This document shows, piece after piece, positions 1 through 19,367 of a stretch of DNA of 64,000 bases (the first letter of the stretch is position 1; every line of letters begins with the position of its first letter). Source of the DNA: Erodium maritimum (taxonomy: Eukaryota; Streptophyta; Magnoliopsida; Geraniales; Geraniaceae). The stretch spans positions 70,044,523-70,108,522 of the forward strand of contig OY997589.1 in the NCBI GenBank assembly GCA_963921825.1, given 5' to 3'. The position numbers and the translations under genes were made by a program. Under the pieces are notes generated by a model that searched no databases, was not told where the DNA came from, and worked only from the letters and a program-made list of their open reading frames with translations.

Positions 1-300
1 TCTTGACTAAGCTACTAAGAACAGTGAATATGATTCTGCATAATAATTTTATTCATCTCATATGGGTTTATATAGCCATAGAGGATAACAGACTCCAAAT
101 CCTAATGTAGTTGTACTACTCAAAGTTTATCCCAATCCTAATACAAAATGTAACTAATCCAAATCTTATTGTAACTATTCAAAATACTCTAAGGGATTAA
201 GATAAAACCCTCAGCCGACTTCACCATGTTGTGGTGGGCTTATCCCATCCCGTTACGGTCCGTAAGACCCATAACATAAATCTTTCTGGTTATTTTGTTA
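1..300 (-). repeat. Partial TRIM-like LTR relic in a phosphoglucomutase intron
   Basis: This stretch is a diverged, truncated relative of the TRIM at 5917-6901. Shared landmarks are the AT-rich part with a 'tatatagcc' core (about 70-80), the 'cagccgact' block (about 213-221), and the 'gggcttatcccatccc' plus 'ttacggtccgtaa' block (about 237-268). In the intact copy the last block lies in the internal region just outside the LTR. The relic therefore spans part of an LTR and the start of the internal region. It lies upstream of the first visible phosphoglucomutase exon, so presumably in an intron. The left end is cut by the window. The 300-564 stretch is the rest of that intron and shows nothing else. 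Confidence 0.45.
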
Positions 301-564
301 TTTTCGTGCCTTTGGGGTCTTTGTATTCTCTTATTCAGATTTAGTAGAAGATAAGTTTCAAGTTACGAAAAGGCTTTGAGTAGATTACTATTTTGTACAG
401 ATATTTTAGTCAAGCTTTTTTGCACTTTTGAAAACGAATAAGAACACTTGATGTTGATATTTTCTAATGAAAATGAGTGAAGTATTTAGTGCATAGGACT
501 GCTTGAATCCCAAATAGTTTGAGAGAGAATGACAGTATTTTTTATATCCGATGTTATTCCTTAG

Positions 565-8519
<7,955 letters not shown>

Positions 8520-8938
8520 GGCACCAGACCCGATTGATCTTCTTTGGTCGCACGAGTAATCTTGAACGATGCTGTAGGCAGGTCGGAAGATCTCATCTCT
8601 CTTCCTGGATCGATTTGTCATTCAATGTTCATTGTATATCCAGTTCCTTGGTATGGTATAATAGTGCATGTAAAATGATTATGTGGGAAATAAAATATCT
8701 GCTTCTGGGCTTCAGAGTTGACTCTGTGTTTATCAACCCTTTTTTCCCTTGAATAAATGTGGTTAACTGATGGAGCTTGTCTTCAGCTTCACTCAACTCG
8801 TCTTCTATTAATGCTCTACTGATGTTAATTTTCAAGAAACCCGTAGGGTATGGAATCTTGCAAGAAAAGTGTCCGGACTCTGAGCAATTCTGAGTCCCAA
8901 TCATATAAATGTGAGATAAAGTAGTTATATACAACTTA

Positions 8939-9165
8939 GGGCATCCATAGTCGTGGGCGGAGAGCTGGCGGGAAGGTCGCTGGCAGGGAGCGTTGGTTGG
9001 GAGCTCCACGCCGGCACTCACCGAATAAAAAGGGCTATAAGCTAACTATAAGCCACCTAACATTATACAATACTGGTTGGGAGAGATGATTATAAACCAA
9101 CAAAAAATAATATTTTATTTTCCCAGCCAGCTTCTTGACTATTGCACTTAGCACCGTAGATGCCC
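8939..9165. mobile_element. PIF/Harbinger-type MITE (227 bp)
   Basis: The terminal inverted repeat GGGCATCCATAG pairs with CGTAGATGCCC at the other end, flanked by the 3-bp duplication TTA (8936-8938 and 9166-9168). TWA duplications of 3 bp and G-rich short inverted repeats are typical of PIF/Harbinger MITEs. There is no coding sequence. The element at 35139-36070 has related ends (GAGCATCCACAG) and a TAA duplication. It lies about 400 bp after the phosphoglucomutase stop codon. Confidence 0.7.
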
Positions 9166-9168
9166 TTA

Positions 9169-10990
9169 GACCTGTGAAGTGTGAAAGCCTACAAGTGCCT
9201 TTTCATTTTGGACCTATATCTGTTCTCCATCTTTAGTCTTTAACTTGGGCTTCCATCATGAATCTTTATTATGGGCCTCCATTATGGATTTCTATTCTGG
9301 ATATGTCGTGTCTTTTTGTCCAAGATTACATAATGATAAAGACTAACATTTCTCTTTTAAATCCATAATAACGACACATATGTGCATTATGGAGATGGGG
9401 GTTAATGAAGGAGTATTACATCAGTGGTCTGCTTTCAAGTTGGAAGTCATCCCCAAAACGGAATGATGATTCACGATAAAGCAGATGGGGTTGGAAACAA
9501 TAAGGATTTACCATGGATAAGAGAACATACTTTTAGCATCATGGTTGGATGAGCCATCCTTTTCCTCGACAATTCTAAAACTAGAATCTATACTTGATTA
9601 TTTTTGCTCCCCATATATCATTCCACCAAAAGAGAGAAGACTCATCCTCAACGTCAAGTCACGATATCATGCTCTTGTAAAAAACAATATAGAACATGCC
9701 TATTATAGACGAACGATAGTTTGGAAAACTCCAAAGTTGAAGTTAATATTTGTCGAGTAGTATAGGAATCCACATGTGTTTGATGTGGGACTAACACTTT
9801 CTTTTACGCATAGATCGAGTAAAATTAAAGCAATGATATTTGACCCGTAAAATGTCAATAGTAGTGTTTCTCTTCTTATGAAGGGACGTGTAAACAATAA
9901 AGCAAGAGGATGGAACAATGTTCGTCATCTCTCTCAAACGGTTAGTAAAATGTATGTATGGATCGAAACTTGTTGGGGCAATCAATTTCATGCGATTTGC
10001 TGAGTTGAAGATTATGCCCCTCCATCCGGACCTTCTCATGACCACAAAACAAAGTGACAGCTCCACAATTCATGTTAATTGCCTCTAACATGGACCTTCA
10101 TGTCTCAGCTCCTGTCTTTTTCTCGTCAACTGTCTCAAACATCACTACATGCCCTCTTTACCAATTTATAATTTGTTATGCCAAATTCTAGGATTTGGGC
10201 GTTGAAGATGTTGCATTCAGCACCTTATTTACGTCCACTATTAAACGACAATTGATCAATCTTTTCCGTAATATCTTGTCGGACAATATATTCTAATGGG
10301 GGTTACATCCCTCGGCAGTCCGTACCATTATTCTTTTAGGAAATTGATGGTTACTTGTTTAGATTTTTTTTTTGTTTATTTTTGTACAATTTTTTTTAGA
10401 TGGGAACATTCATACGATGCAAATGTAGAAGTATATGACATAATCTACAAGTAACATTGTTAGTTCTTAAAAATCTTAATCCTCCATTTGGAATGATTGT
10501 TAGTTCTCAAAAATCTTAATCCTCCATTTGGAATGATGTAGGAATTCTTCATCTCATTGGACATTTTATCTTTGCTTCACTCGCAAGTATCCTATGCATC
10601 TGCATAATGGTTTTATAGGCTCATTTCGTCCAACCAATTACATATTTGCTTAGCTTGCAAGTATCTTATGCATATGCATATATAACATTCATCATGATAC
10701 TATATCATCACTTAAAATTACCTAAAGTCATGGCACAACTCTTCTGCATTTACACAAACAAAGACTTAATTGTAATAGCAATGCGCCACGTGGACAAGTA
10801 TTTTTTTTTTCTGGAACAATTTACTACTTTAATAATTCTGCTTCGTTTAAACTCCGATTAGCTTCATTTTTGGACTCTCAACCAACTCAATGTCATCTGT
10901 CAGTCATCATAAGGAGCTACAGTAACTTCAAAAGAGAAACATGAAGATCATTTTCCAGCTACAATGTTCTTCTTCAAGGTATTAAAGATC
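9169..10990. other. AT-rich region with no recognisable gene
   Basis: Only short open frames occur, none with recognisable motifs. A sequence near 9770-9800 (ccacatgtgtttgatgtgg) resembles decayed LTR ends of plant retroelements but no partner was seen. A 40-bp tandem duplication lies at 10456-10535. Two related 'gcaagtatcYtatgcat' segments lie near 10584 and 10657. Confidence 0.5.
10456..10535. repeat. 40-bp tandem duplication
   Basis: Two adjacent 40-bp copies (10456-10495 and 10496-10535) differ at one position (ttcttaaa versus ttctcaaa). Each contains ctccatttggaatg. Confidence 0.85.
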
Positions 10991-11158
10991 TTCAAGGTTA
11001 GAGAGTACCTACAGTTCTACAGGAGAATTTTTCAATTAAGTGTCTACAAAGCAGCAGTCTACTTTTAATCTCTAATGGGAAAATACACATAAGAAGAGTT
11101 GAGAATCCTGAGTTGCTCACCAATAGCAGAGTCCTGGTTACCTTGAGGTACAACAAAA

Positions 11159-11386
11159 TTGATTAATGGGAAAAAGTATTGGGGTCCTATTCTCCCACAC
11201 AAAACCTTTCAAAAAATGAACTTTGAAGACAAACAAAGGAAGCCAGCCTCTTCCTCGTCAGGTCCACCACCGGGGTTTGAATGCAACACAAGAACAAGGT
11301 TGGAAAAAGGAAAGGATACTCATGAAAGAAAACACGGAAGGGGCCTGGAACATGATATCAACACAGACTTTGGGAGAAGGTGGAGG
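11159..11386 (+). pseudogene. LINE-B ORF1 fragment (5' part)
   Basis: A short frame reads NGKKYWGPILPHKTFQKMNF, then a serine/proline run (SSSSGPPPGFE) and a basic tail. Such a low-complexity segment followed by basic residues fits an L1 ORF1 (RNA-binding) protein. The frame is cut at 11391 by the LTR insertion, and the same LINE resumes after 17286. Identification rests mainly on context. Confidence 0.5.
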
Positions 11387-11863
11387 AGAAGTGTAAAGAC
11401 CGCTCCTGTTTAAAACGGGTTAAGCTTTAAAGTTTGTTTGTTTGGAGCGTCGAGGGTGAAAAACGGGTCGGTTTTTGGTAACGCCGTGGTGGGAAAACGG
11501 ATCGAAAAGTGGTAGCTTTTGCAAAAAAAAAAGGGGGGGGGGAAGAAAGATTTTTTAAAAAAAGGATTGGGCTGGACCGGGCAGACCAGGCCCGATCCGC
11601 AGACCCGACCCAAGCTTCCGACGGCCCAAGCCCGGGGTATTTAAGCTCTTTTTTAGGGTTTCTTCGTCTCAATTCTTATAAAACCCCACTTATTACTAAA
11701 GGGTAATATTTTGAAAATCGAAACATTGGGGTAAGAAATTGCAACAAGTATTGTTGAAGGGGGAAAAAAGATCAGGTTTGGACCAGGCCAGGCGCGCAGG
11801 CCAAGCCCGACCCAGCCCGTCTTTGGGCCGCTCAGCCCATCAGGCCCGTTTAACCGGCCGAGC

Positions 11864-11870
11864 TATAAAA
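11864..11870 (+). promoter_or_regulatory. Probable LTR1 TATA box
   Basis: TATAAAA (in gctataaaaggc) is followed about 25-30 bases later by a likely transcription start region and then by C/T-rich sequence resembling a plant 5' leader. It would mark the U3/R boundary of LTR1. Confidence 0.55.
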
Positions 11871-13598
11871 GGCAAGAAATTAGGGTTCTGACCCTAATTT
11901 CCCCTTCGCGCAGCCCTCACCCTCTCGAGCTTCACTCTCTCCCTCCTGCTTCTCTCGCACGGCCGACCACGTCTCCCAGCTCCGGCCACGTTCGTCTCCG
12001 GCCTCGCCCTTCCTCCTCTCCCTCTTCTCCGAGTCAACCCAAAGCCGCCACCGCCCACTTCCCTTCTTCTCCGTCCAGATCCAACCGACCCTCTCGCCGC
12101 CGTTCACACAAACCCCCTCCTCCGTGACATCCCCATTCAGATCTGAACGTCGTACCGAGCTCCCGTCCCTCTCCCTGTCCGTGTTGGTTTCGGACTCGCC
12201 GGCGAGGAAGGGCCACCGAGCCTTCCACTTCGATTCCGGGGCCACCGAGCCTCCCATTCGTCTCCGACCATCACCGCCGTGCTCCGCCGCTCCCGCATCC
12301 GTAACCGCCGCCGCCACCGTTTCCTTTTCCCTACGATGAGGCCTCGACCGGCGACGCCCTTACCGGTGGTCGGCCGGATCTAAAAACTCGACTTTCCTCT
12401 CCCTTTTATTTTTCTGTCCGAACTATTCTTGGGTCTGTGCAGTGTTGAACGGATTCCTCTTCGAATCTGGACGAATCTAGACTTGAGTCAAGAGATTTGG
12501 AAAGAACAGAAAAGAAATTTGATAATTTTGGTTCGGATTTAAATCAAGACGGGGAAAGAAATCAGTTGAGTTAAAAAGAAAGTTTTTTTTTAAATGAAAA
12601 CGAAAATCTGAGTTTAAATTGAAAAGGGTTAAAAATAGTTTTAAAAAAAGGTTGTTATTTGGTCGTTGGAACGAATCTGAGTACCTTGAAATGTCGTTTA
12701 AACCGGACTGTAAAACGAGTTTTAAAAGTGGGAACACTGAATCGGGGCGCCTCAGGAAGCGTGCCTCGAAACCTGTGCATTGGGAACCGTGCCTCGGTTT
12801 ACGTGCACCGGGTTTTATGCTCGGGGTTTGGGTGCTCGAACCCGATTCGTCGTTTAATCCCACTTTTGACCCGGTCGAGTTAAAAAGGCAACGACTGTTT
12901 TTAATTTGGACTGTACCGAAACTGATTGTAAGTTTTAACTGCTAAAACCAAGGCTTGGACTTTACCCGAGACCTTGTACTTCGTGGACTTCGACTGAGAA
13001 GACGGAGTTGCCCCGGTCGTCAGCAGCTAGGAGTATTATTAGAGAAAGACCGCAAGGTAGGGAATGTACTAAACTCCTCGTGCAATTTAATACTTAGTAT
13101 GCCTATTAGGTTAATAAAATCGGAAAGGTCCTAGATTGCATATAGGATGCGAATAACTAGAATAATTGTCTTCCAATTACTAACAACCGGACGTGTCTAG
13201 TATGCATGCATAGAATGTAAACAACTAGTTTGATTCACTTTCAATACTTGGGAAATTGTTTTACTGGTAGAAAGGCCGAGATGAGCCATAGGATTGGTTG
13301 TGGTTGCCTCACATGCAATGCTTGCTTAGTTTTAAGATGAATTAAGGGTCTAATGAAACCAGATAAATTGTATGCTTGAATAATCGACTGAATGCTTGGA
13401 TGATTGTATGATTGAATGAATGCATGGATGAATGAATGATTGAGTGTAATTGATTGTGCTAAAGGAGTATGATCGGGTGAATGATAGACCGATGGAACGT
13501 GGTTGGTAAGTATGCAGGTAAGTGTAATTCTGGGTATGAATTCCTTGTGATGTGTGTTGATGAATCTGTGGATTTGAAATGTTTGGTTGAATTGATTG

Positions 13599-13787
13599 TT
13601 GATCATGCGGGATATTAATTGGTAAACCCTACGGGACATTGTTTGGTTGATCCTGCGGGATATTGATTGGGAGACCCTACGGGGCATTGTTTGATTGATC
13701 CTGCGGGATATTGGTTGTGGACCCTGCGGGGCATTGATTGGTTAATCCTACGGGATATTGATTGCGGACCCTGCGGGGCATTGATTA
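13599..13787. repeat. Minisatellite inside LTR1 (about 47-bp unit, four copies)
   Basis: The repeating pattern is ttgatcctgcgggatattg followed by a second half with accctacggggcattg. Four imperfect copies lie in tandem. Each unit is itself two related halves (tgcgggatattg / tacggggcattg). Confidence 0.8.
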
Positions 13788-14382
13788 TACTCCCCGATGT
13801 GCGTTACCGGGAAGACGTCTAGGCCGATGTGCGTTTCCGGTATGGCGTGTGATTGTTGACTCTACGGGGCATCAGTTGGTTTACCCTACGGGAACGGTTA
13901 TGTATTGATTCACCCGAGTGTATGCGTCCTGCGGGAGCATTACCTTGGTTCCCTATGACATATGGTCCTTTGGGGGCATTTCCGAGAATCCCGACGATAA
14001 GCGTCCCTCATGGATTGTTACCGGTAACCCGATGTATGTGCCTCCTCTGGACCGAGGGAAAATCTGATATGACATGAATGCTCTTGTGGATTGGAGTATG
14101 GGATCCGATATGACACAAAAACCTATTCGTAGATCGGAGTATTGAGGATTTGAGCCGTTGGCGTGATATTCACGTGATCCCATTTTAGTAGTTATCGAAT
14201 CTTGCAACGCTTTTCATTTATTCTCCTGAAAGTTACCGTTATCCTTAAGAATGTGATATAGTTCTTATCTTGCCTATTTTATAGCATCATTTTCATTAAA
14301 AGTATTAACTGCAATATATGTCGTCGTGCTAAAGCGATTCTATTATTAAATTGGAGGTTAAACTATTTATGATTTTCCCTAC

Positions 14383-14427
14383 TGAGCGCAAGCTCACCCC
14401 TATTTGTTTTATTGACTGTTTATACAG
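14383..14427 (+). promoter_or_regulatory. LTR1 hairpin plus putative splice acceptor
   Basis: TGAGC-GCAA-GCTCA (14383-14396) is a perfect 5-bp stem with a GCAA loop. It is followed by CCCC, a T-rich tract and ACAG/G (acceptor ending at 14427). The matching candidate donor is AAG/GTAGGG at 13057, giving a 1371-nt potential intron. Confidence 0.55.
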
Positions 14428-14692
14428 GCGTGCTTGATGAGTAGTGGACTCGAGGCTCGGGAGCTTCTGGATAGTTTGGGTATTAGAGACGTCAAGGGTC
14501 ATTTGTAATGAACCGCATATTTTTCATACTCTATTTAGAGCTTTGACTCCTATTTATGATTTGGAACAAGTTATTCGAGTATTTTATCGGAACCTCTTGA
14601 ATGTAATCAGTTTTATTATCATTTTATTATTATTTAATTGTCAACTCAAGTCACGTCTCGAGTCTGGCCAAAACCGGATTTGGGGCGCGACA

Positions 14693-17281
14693 GTTCCTTT
14701 CCCTTCAAAGTCGAACCCTCTCCCCTCTCTCAAACTCGACCTCCCTCTTCGTCTTCGAACCCCTCTCCGCCACACGTCATCCGTCCCTCTCTCCCTCGCC
14801 GAGCTCTCTCACTCCTCTCCTCTCCGTCCAGCCCACGGCGCCACCGTCTCCCTCTCCTCTCAACGTCGACCCTCTCGCCTCTCATCCTCTCCGTTCAGCC
14901 AACACGCCGCCGCCGTCGTCCTCACCTTCGAGCCTCCATCTCCCTCTCCCTCACCTTCTTCTTCTCCTTCTCTCCAGCGCCTTTTCTCCCGCGCGTGGCC
15001 GAGTCGCCGTCGCCCCGCCACCGAGAAGTTTCGTCGAGCTGGTCTTCGTCGTCGTTACCCTACGGTGAGAGTTACAGCCTTGATGTTTTGGGTCGCCGGC
15101 GGTGTCTCCGCCGGTGGTCGGACGGACTCGAAACCGAGCCTCTTTCTCCTTCGTCTCCCTTTTTGTTTCTTTTTTCCCGAGCTTTTCTTTGGATCTGGAC
15201 AGATTGTTGAAGCAAGTTAACTAAAGAAATTAAAGGAAACGAATTTCAAACGAAAAATTCAGTTTTAATCAAAAAGGTTTGTTGTTGAACGTTGGAACGA
15301 ATCTGGAACCTCGGACGTTTAAATCGGAATGGTAATCGGACTTAGAACGGGAAGAAAAGCGGAAACGCCGAATCGGACACCTCGGGAGTCATGCCTCGAA
15401 ACCCGCGCCTCGGGAATCATGCCTCGGAACCCATGCCCGGGATCCATGCATTGGGAACTGTACCTCGGAAAACGTGCACCGGGTTCTGTGCTCGGAGCTC
15501 GAGTACTCGAACCCGACTCATCGTCTAATCCCGCTTTTGGCCCGCTCGAGTTTAAAAGGCAACTGTTGAATTTAAACTGGACTGATCGTAACCTTTAACT
15601 TAACGTTGAAACCGTTTTTAATTTTGGCTTTCCGTGTAATTTAGAGTCCGGCTTCGATCGAAGAGAAGACCGGAGGTAGCGAGCCCGGACGTCAGCAGCT
15701 AGGAGACGTAGCTTTCGGTTCGTCTTGAGGTAGGGAAAGTAGCGGATACCGGTTTAATTGCGGAAAGTTACTAGTATGCATGATTAGGAAAATAATAATA
15801 ACCGGAAAGGTCCTAGTTGGAATATAGGATGTGATTCACTAGAATACTCGCTTTAAATTACTAAATACCGGACGAGTCTTAGTAACATGTAGGATGTGAT
15901 TCACTAGATTACCTGCTTTCAATACTTGGGAATTTGCCGTGCTGGTATATGGGCCATGTCAAGCCTTAGGACTGCGTGTTGTGTGCTATAACCGCTGTGT
16001 GAGAGTCTAAATAAGATTATACTCGGTGTTGCATGTTGTGACCATGTGTGGGCAAGTGTGCCGTGTTTGATAAAACACGAACTCTTGGTTGTGATATGAC
16101 CGGGTGAGTGATAGATCGGCTATATGCTATGTTGAGACGGTCCGGTTGATAGACTGGGACCAGCTTTGGCTTTGTGCTGCTTGTTATATCCTTGTTGTGT
16201 GTTCCAAGAAAAAAGCATAACCGGAATGGTACTTACACCGAGGGATAGTTCCAGTGTAGTGCATCGAGGCCAAGGATGGCGTGATTGATATCCCGAGTCT
16301 CTGTGACGGGAGGACTTACGACCGAGGTATGTGCCGGTCCGTTGTACATGAGGCCCTGAGTCTACGTGACAAGAAGACATCCGACTGAGGGATTTCCGGT
16401 CTGGGATGTTACCCCGACTCTACGTGACGGGAAGATGTCGGGACCGAGGCTTCGTGATCCGATACGATATAAATGGAACAGGTTGTGATAGCCGGAGACG
16501 TTGGAAATGATTATACTATGGTTAGGGTGGGTCTACTGTGCGTGTTGTTTGGCTTTGTGCGTTGTCTGCTGTGTGTGTTATGCGTACTGTTTGGCTTTGT
16601 GCGTTGTATACTATGTGTGCCGTGCATGTTGTCTGGCTTTGTGCATTGGCTTAAGTGGGACTACGGTCTGGTGAGAGTGTTTGGTGACTTGAGGTGCTGT
16701 TATACCTGATCATGTATTGCCGTGCGAGTTCGCACGTGTGATGGGCTGTGATAGCCGTGGGCGTTGTTCGTCGAGAATTGTTAAGGGATGAATGTCAAGG
16801 ACTAGTTGCGAAAAGTGGTGGGTCTGGTTCATTGTGAGTTGTTTTACGGGTTGTGTCTGAGTAAAGGTCACGCGTTATCTTGGAGTAATTGTTTAATTTG
16901 ACTTTTAATAGTTGTGCTTTACTAGTATGCCCTAATTGGACGGTTACCCGTGGTGATGAACTGTGGTTCAGAACCTTAACTACTTTTGCTACTGAGCGTA
17001 AGATCACCCCCTTACTTTTTTGTATTTCAGGTGTTGAGCGGGTTTTCTACTAGCAGGATTCTCGGAGCTTGGGAGCTGACGAGGGTTAGCTAGTGTCTAG
17101 CGACGTACTATTTCCTGTTATTAAACCTTTTTACTGGTTGTTTTACCGAGCAGTTGACTCGTGGTTAAATTTTGAAGTTTCAAATTGTTTGTGAGATTGA
17201 TTCGGCTTTAATTTTGTTCTAAATTGTTATTGTTTTAATTCACGTCTCGAGTCCGATCAAAACTGGATTTGGGACGTGACA
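14693..17281 (+). mobile_element. Long LTR, 5'-truncated (LTR2, 2.6 kb)
   Basis: It follows LTR1 directly and ends GGATTTGGGACGTGACA. The 5-bp duplication AGAAG comes next (17282-17286), matching the left flank of LTR1. It is homologous to LTR1 from the C/T-rich leader onward but lacks the first roughly 0.5 kb. The two are clearly diverged. Potential intron 15730-17030: donor GAG/GTAGGG, acceptor TTTCAG/G, with the TGAGC-GTAA-GATCA hairpin at 16993-17006. A repeated 'tttggctttgtgcgttg' pattern occurs at 16550-16650. Either one old element lost its internal region, or two relatives recombined. Confidence 0.7.
16993..17030 (+). promoter_or_regulatory. LTR2 hairpin plus putative splice acceptor
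   Basis: The TGAGC-GTAA-GATCA stem-loop (one mismatch) is followed by a pyrimidine-rich tract and TTTCAG/G. The candidate donor is GAG/GTAGGG at 15730, for a 1301-nt potential intron. Confidence 0.55.
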
Positions 17282-17286
17282 AGAAG

Positions 17287-19110
17287 ATTATGTTCACCTG
17301 TGCGTCAGGATGGAGATAGAGGGTGGTCAAATGTAAACCAAGGGAAGACAGAGCATTAGGCTTTCATAAGTAATGTGCCCCTAAATTCCTCTTCTCTGTG
17401 GTTAGAGGAACAATTCAAAGAAGCTAGGAAAATCTTGTCAATGGAAGCTCCAACAAAACCAAATCTGAGGGACAAATGGTTTTCCTCCATAAGATTCAAA
17501 TATGAGGAAAGCCTACTTTCAGTTATAGAGAATTTCAATGGTTGGCACTTATGTGGATACAAGATGTTCATAGCTAGAGCTTGGAGGAAATTAAACAAAC
17601 CTTACCAGCAATCCTTGAATAACCTACAATAGAGAAAAAAAATAAAAAGGTTTCAAGAACAAAAAGCACCTACCACTCATGAGAAAGTCTTGGAGCAGAC
17701 ATTGCCTATGCCTGTAGGTTCAATGGTTACTACACATCTCCAGAAACTACAAAGATCACATGTTGCTATTTCTCTAAGAAACCTTAGTGCTCAAGAAATC
17801 TTAAGGGAGATGGCTTAGAAAGGTATATCAGAGATAGAAGTGAGATATTTGAGAAGTATATGTGTTCTACTAACTTTCTCAGATGATGAGTATGAGAGGG
17901 TAATGTTGAAGAAAAATACAAAATGGTTGGAGAACTGGTTTATATTTCTTCCAGATAGCCATAAATGATGTAAGAGGAATGGAAGATTTCAATGGGTGAC
18001 AATCCAAGGCATCCTCTACTATGGTTGGTGTGAAGAAACTATGGCCACAACCTTGCAAGGAGTAGGAGAATTATATCTACACACATCCACAGTCAATCAA
18101 AGGTTTAAAATTTGGAAGTGGCATATGTTTTGATCCACACCCCTTCATCAAACCCTTTAGTAAATCCACCAATTTCAGACTTCAGGAGGTGAGCTTTGAA
18201 ACACTGATGTCTCTTTTGATAAAAATCTACTCCCACAATAGGAGGCTTTTCTTCTACAAGTAACAGCTCCACTACTGGAACATCCTTATATATCCAATTT
18301 ACTACTCCTATTCAGTCTATAAAACGGTCTCAGTCACAACCTATTTCTCCCTTAGTATCTCCTACATTAATTTTGGACACTGGAAATAATGTGGAAGAGA
18401 ATGGTGAGGAGCTGGTCACAAGAAAAGAGGTGCAAGATTTCAGTTGTTCAAAGGAGGATCAAGAAGGAATCAATACAAACAAAGAGGAAGTTTTATTTAT
18501 TGCAGAAGAAGTAACAAAGAGAATATCACATTGTTCAGGTGCATAAGGTTGTTCAAAATTAAAGTCTCAATCATCTCTGAAGTTGTTGGACGTAGAGGAA
18601 TGTTTGAAAAATGCTTTAGTATAGGATACTCTCGATACCTCCTCTTTAATTCTCACTACCAACCACATTTCAGGGAAAGGAATGTACCTCTTCACAGGCC
18701 GTGCAAATTTCATAGATCTCACAACATGAGGAGGAAGAATGTCAACATTCTATACCTAGTGGTAACAACCAAGTGGTTTTAGACACACTCCCAGATTTGA
18801 CAGTAGGAGCTGCAAAATTGGTCTTGGAAATAACTAGGGCAGAATACATTAATGAGATGGTAAGGGTTGAGAAAAATAGTACTCCTCAGGGTCCACTTAA
18901 TATTTTACCTAAGGAAAGTGATTTTATTTTGGAGGGAAATACAAACTTCAACTTTATTAGCTCTGAAACCAAAAGAACCAACACACATTTTTCTTCTTCA
19001 CAAACAAAAATCTCAGCAACCAAGAGAAGAACCGAAAGTCTCTTATGTGTATGATACAAGGTCTAAAAGAGTCAAAGAGACTCCTATCCTTCAACTGTCA
19101 GACAAGAAGT
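17287..19110 (+). pseudogene. LINE-B ORF1 remnants
   Basis: Broken frames follow the LTR insertion. 17375-17632 reads SLWLEEQFKEARKILSM and ends with a Trp/Arg-rich segment (WHLCGYKMFIARAWRKL). 18773-19112 reads DTLPDLTVGAAKLVLE and continues in two overlapping frames. Several stops and frameshifts occur. The position upstream of the endonuclease fits ORF1, but no diagnostic domain was recognised. Confidence 0.5.
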
Positions 19111-19367
19111 AAAAGGGAAGAACCTCTTATGTGTTGCCTTCTGCATAAATTAAGTTCTTGAGAATATTGTAAAGCTATTGGACTGAAGGCTTTCGTAGCT
19201 GATGATTTAGTTATTGATCAATATGATAATCTTGAGGCAGAAATAAACCAAAGGGTGAATTTTGAGAGAGATTCAGGTGATGAGTTTGTTGACTTGGAAG
19301 GTGAAGAGGATGCTTGTCTGGATGAGATGGAATCTTAAGCCAGGGCTCATATTTATCTCTAATTCTT

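Larger units (their letters stand above)
11392..14692 (+). mobile_element. Very long LTR (LTR1, about 3.3 kb)
   Basis: It starts TGTAAAGACCGCTCC and ends GGATTTGGGGCGCGACA, the same termini as the solo LTR at 30202-32877. The left flank AGAAG (11387-11391) recurs at 17282-17286 after LTR2, so LTR1 and LTR2 together occupy one insertion site. Inside are a TATA-type box (11864-11870), a C/T-rich leader-like region (11880-12320), a possible donor AAG/GTAGGG (13057), a minisatellite (13599-13787), a hairpin (14383-14396) and a possible acceptor (ending 14427). There is no gag or pol, no primer-binding site and no internal region. The family is probably a long-LTR Ty3-gypsy group related to the chromovirus at 58-64 kb, which shares the LTR end and hairpin. 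Confidence 0.75.

Noticed and set aside
9545-10066. Short open frames on both strands after phosphoglucomutase
   Set aside because: Lengths are at chance level for this composition, with no recognisable domain.
11880-12317. 145-codon open frame, minus strand
   Set aside because: It is antisense to the C/T-rich leader region of LTR1, Gly/Arg/Glu-rich because of composition only.
14444-15220. 258-codon open frame, plus strand, rich in Ser, Pro, Arg and Leu
   Set aside because: It spans the junction of LTR1 and LTR2 and a C/T-rich leader-like region. The composition comes from pyrimidine tracts, an overlapping frame is also open, and no domain is visible.
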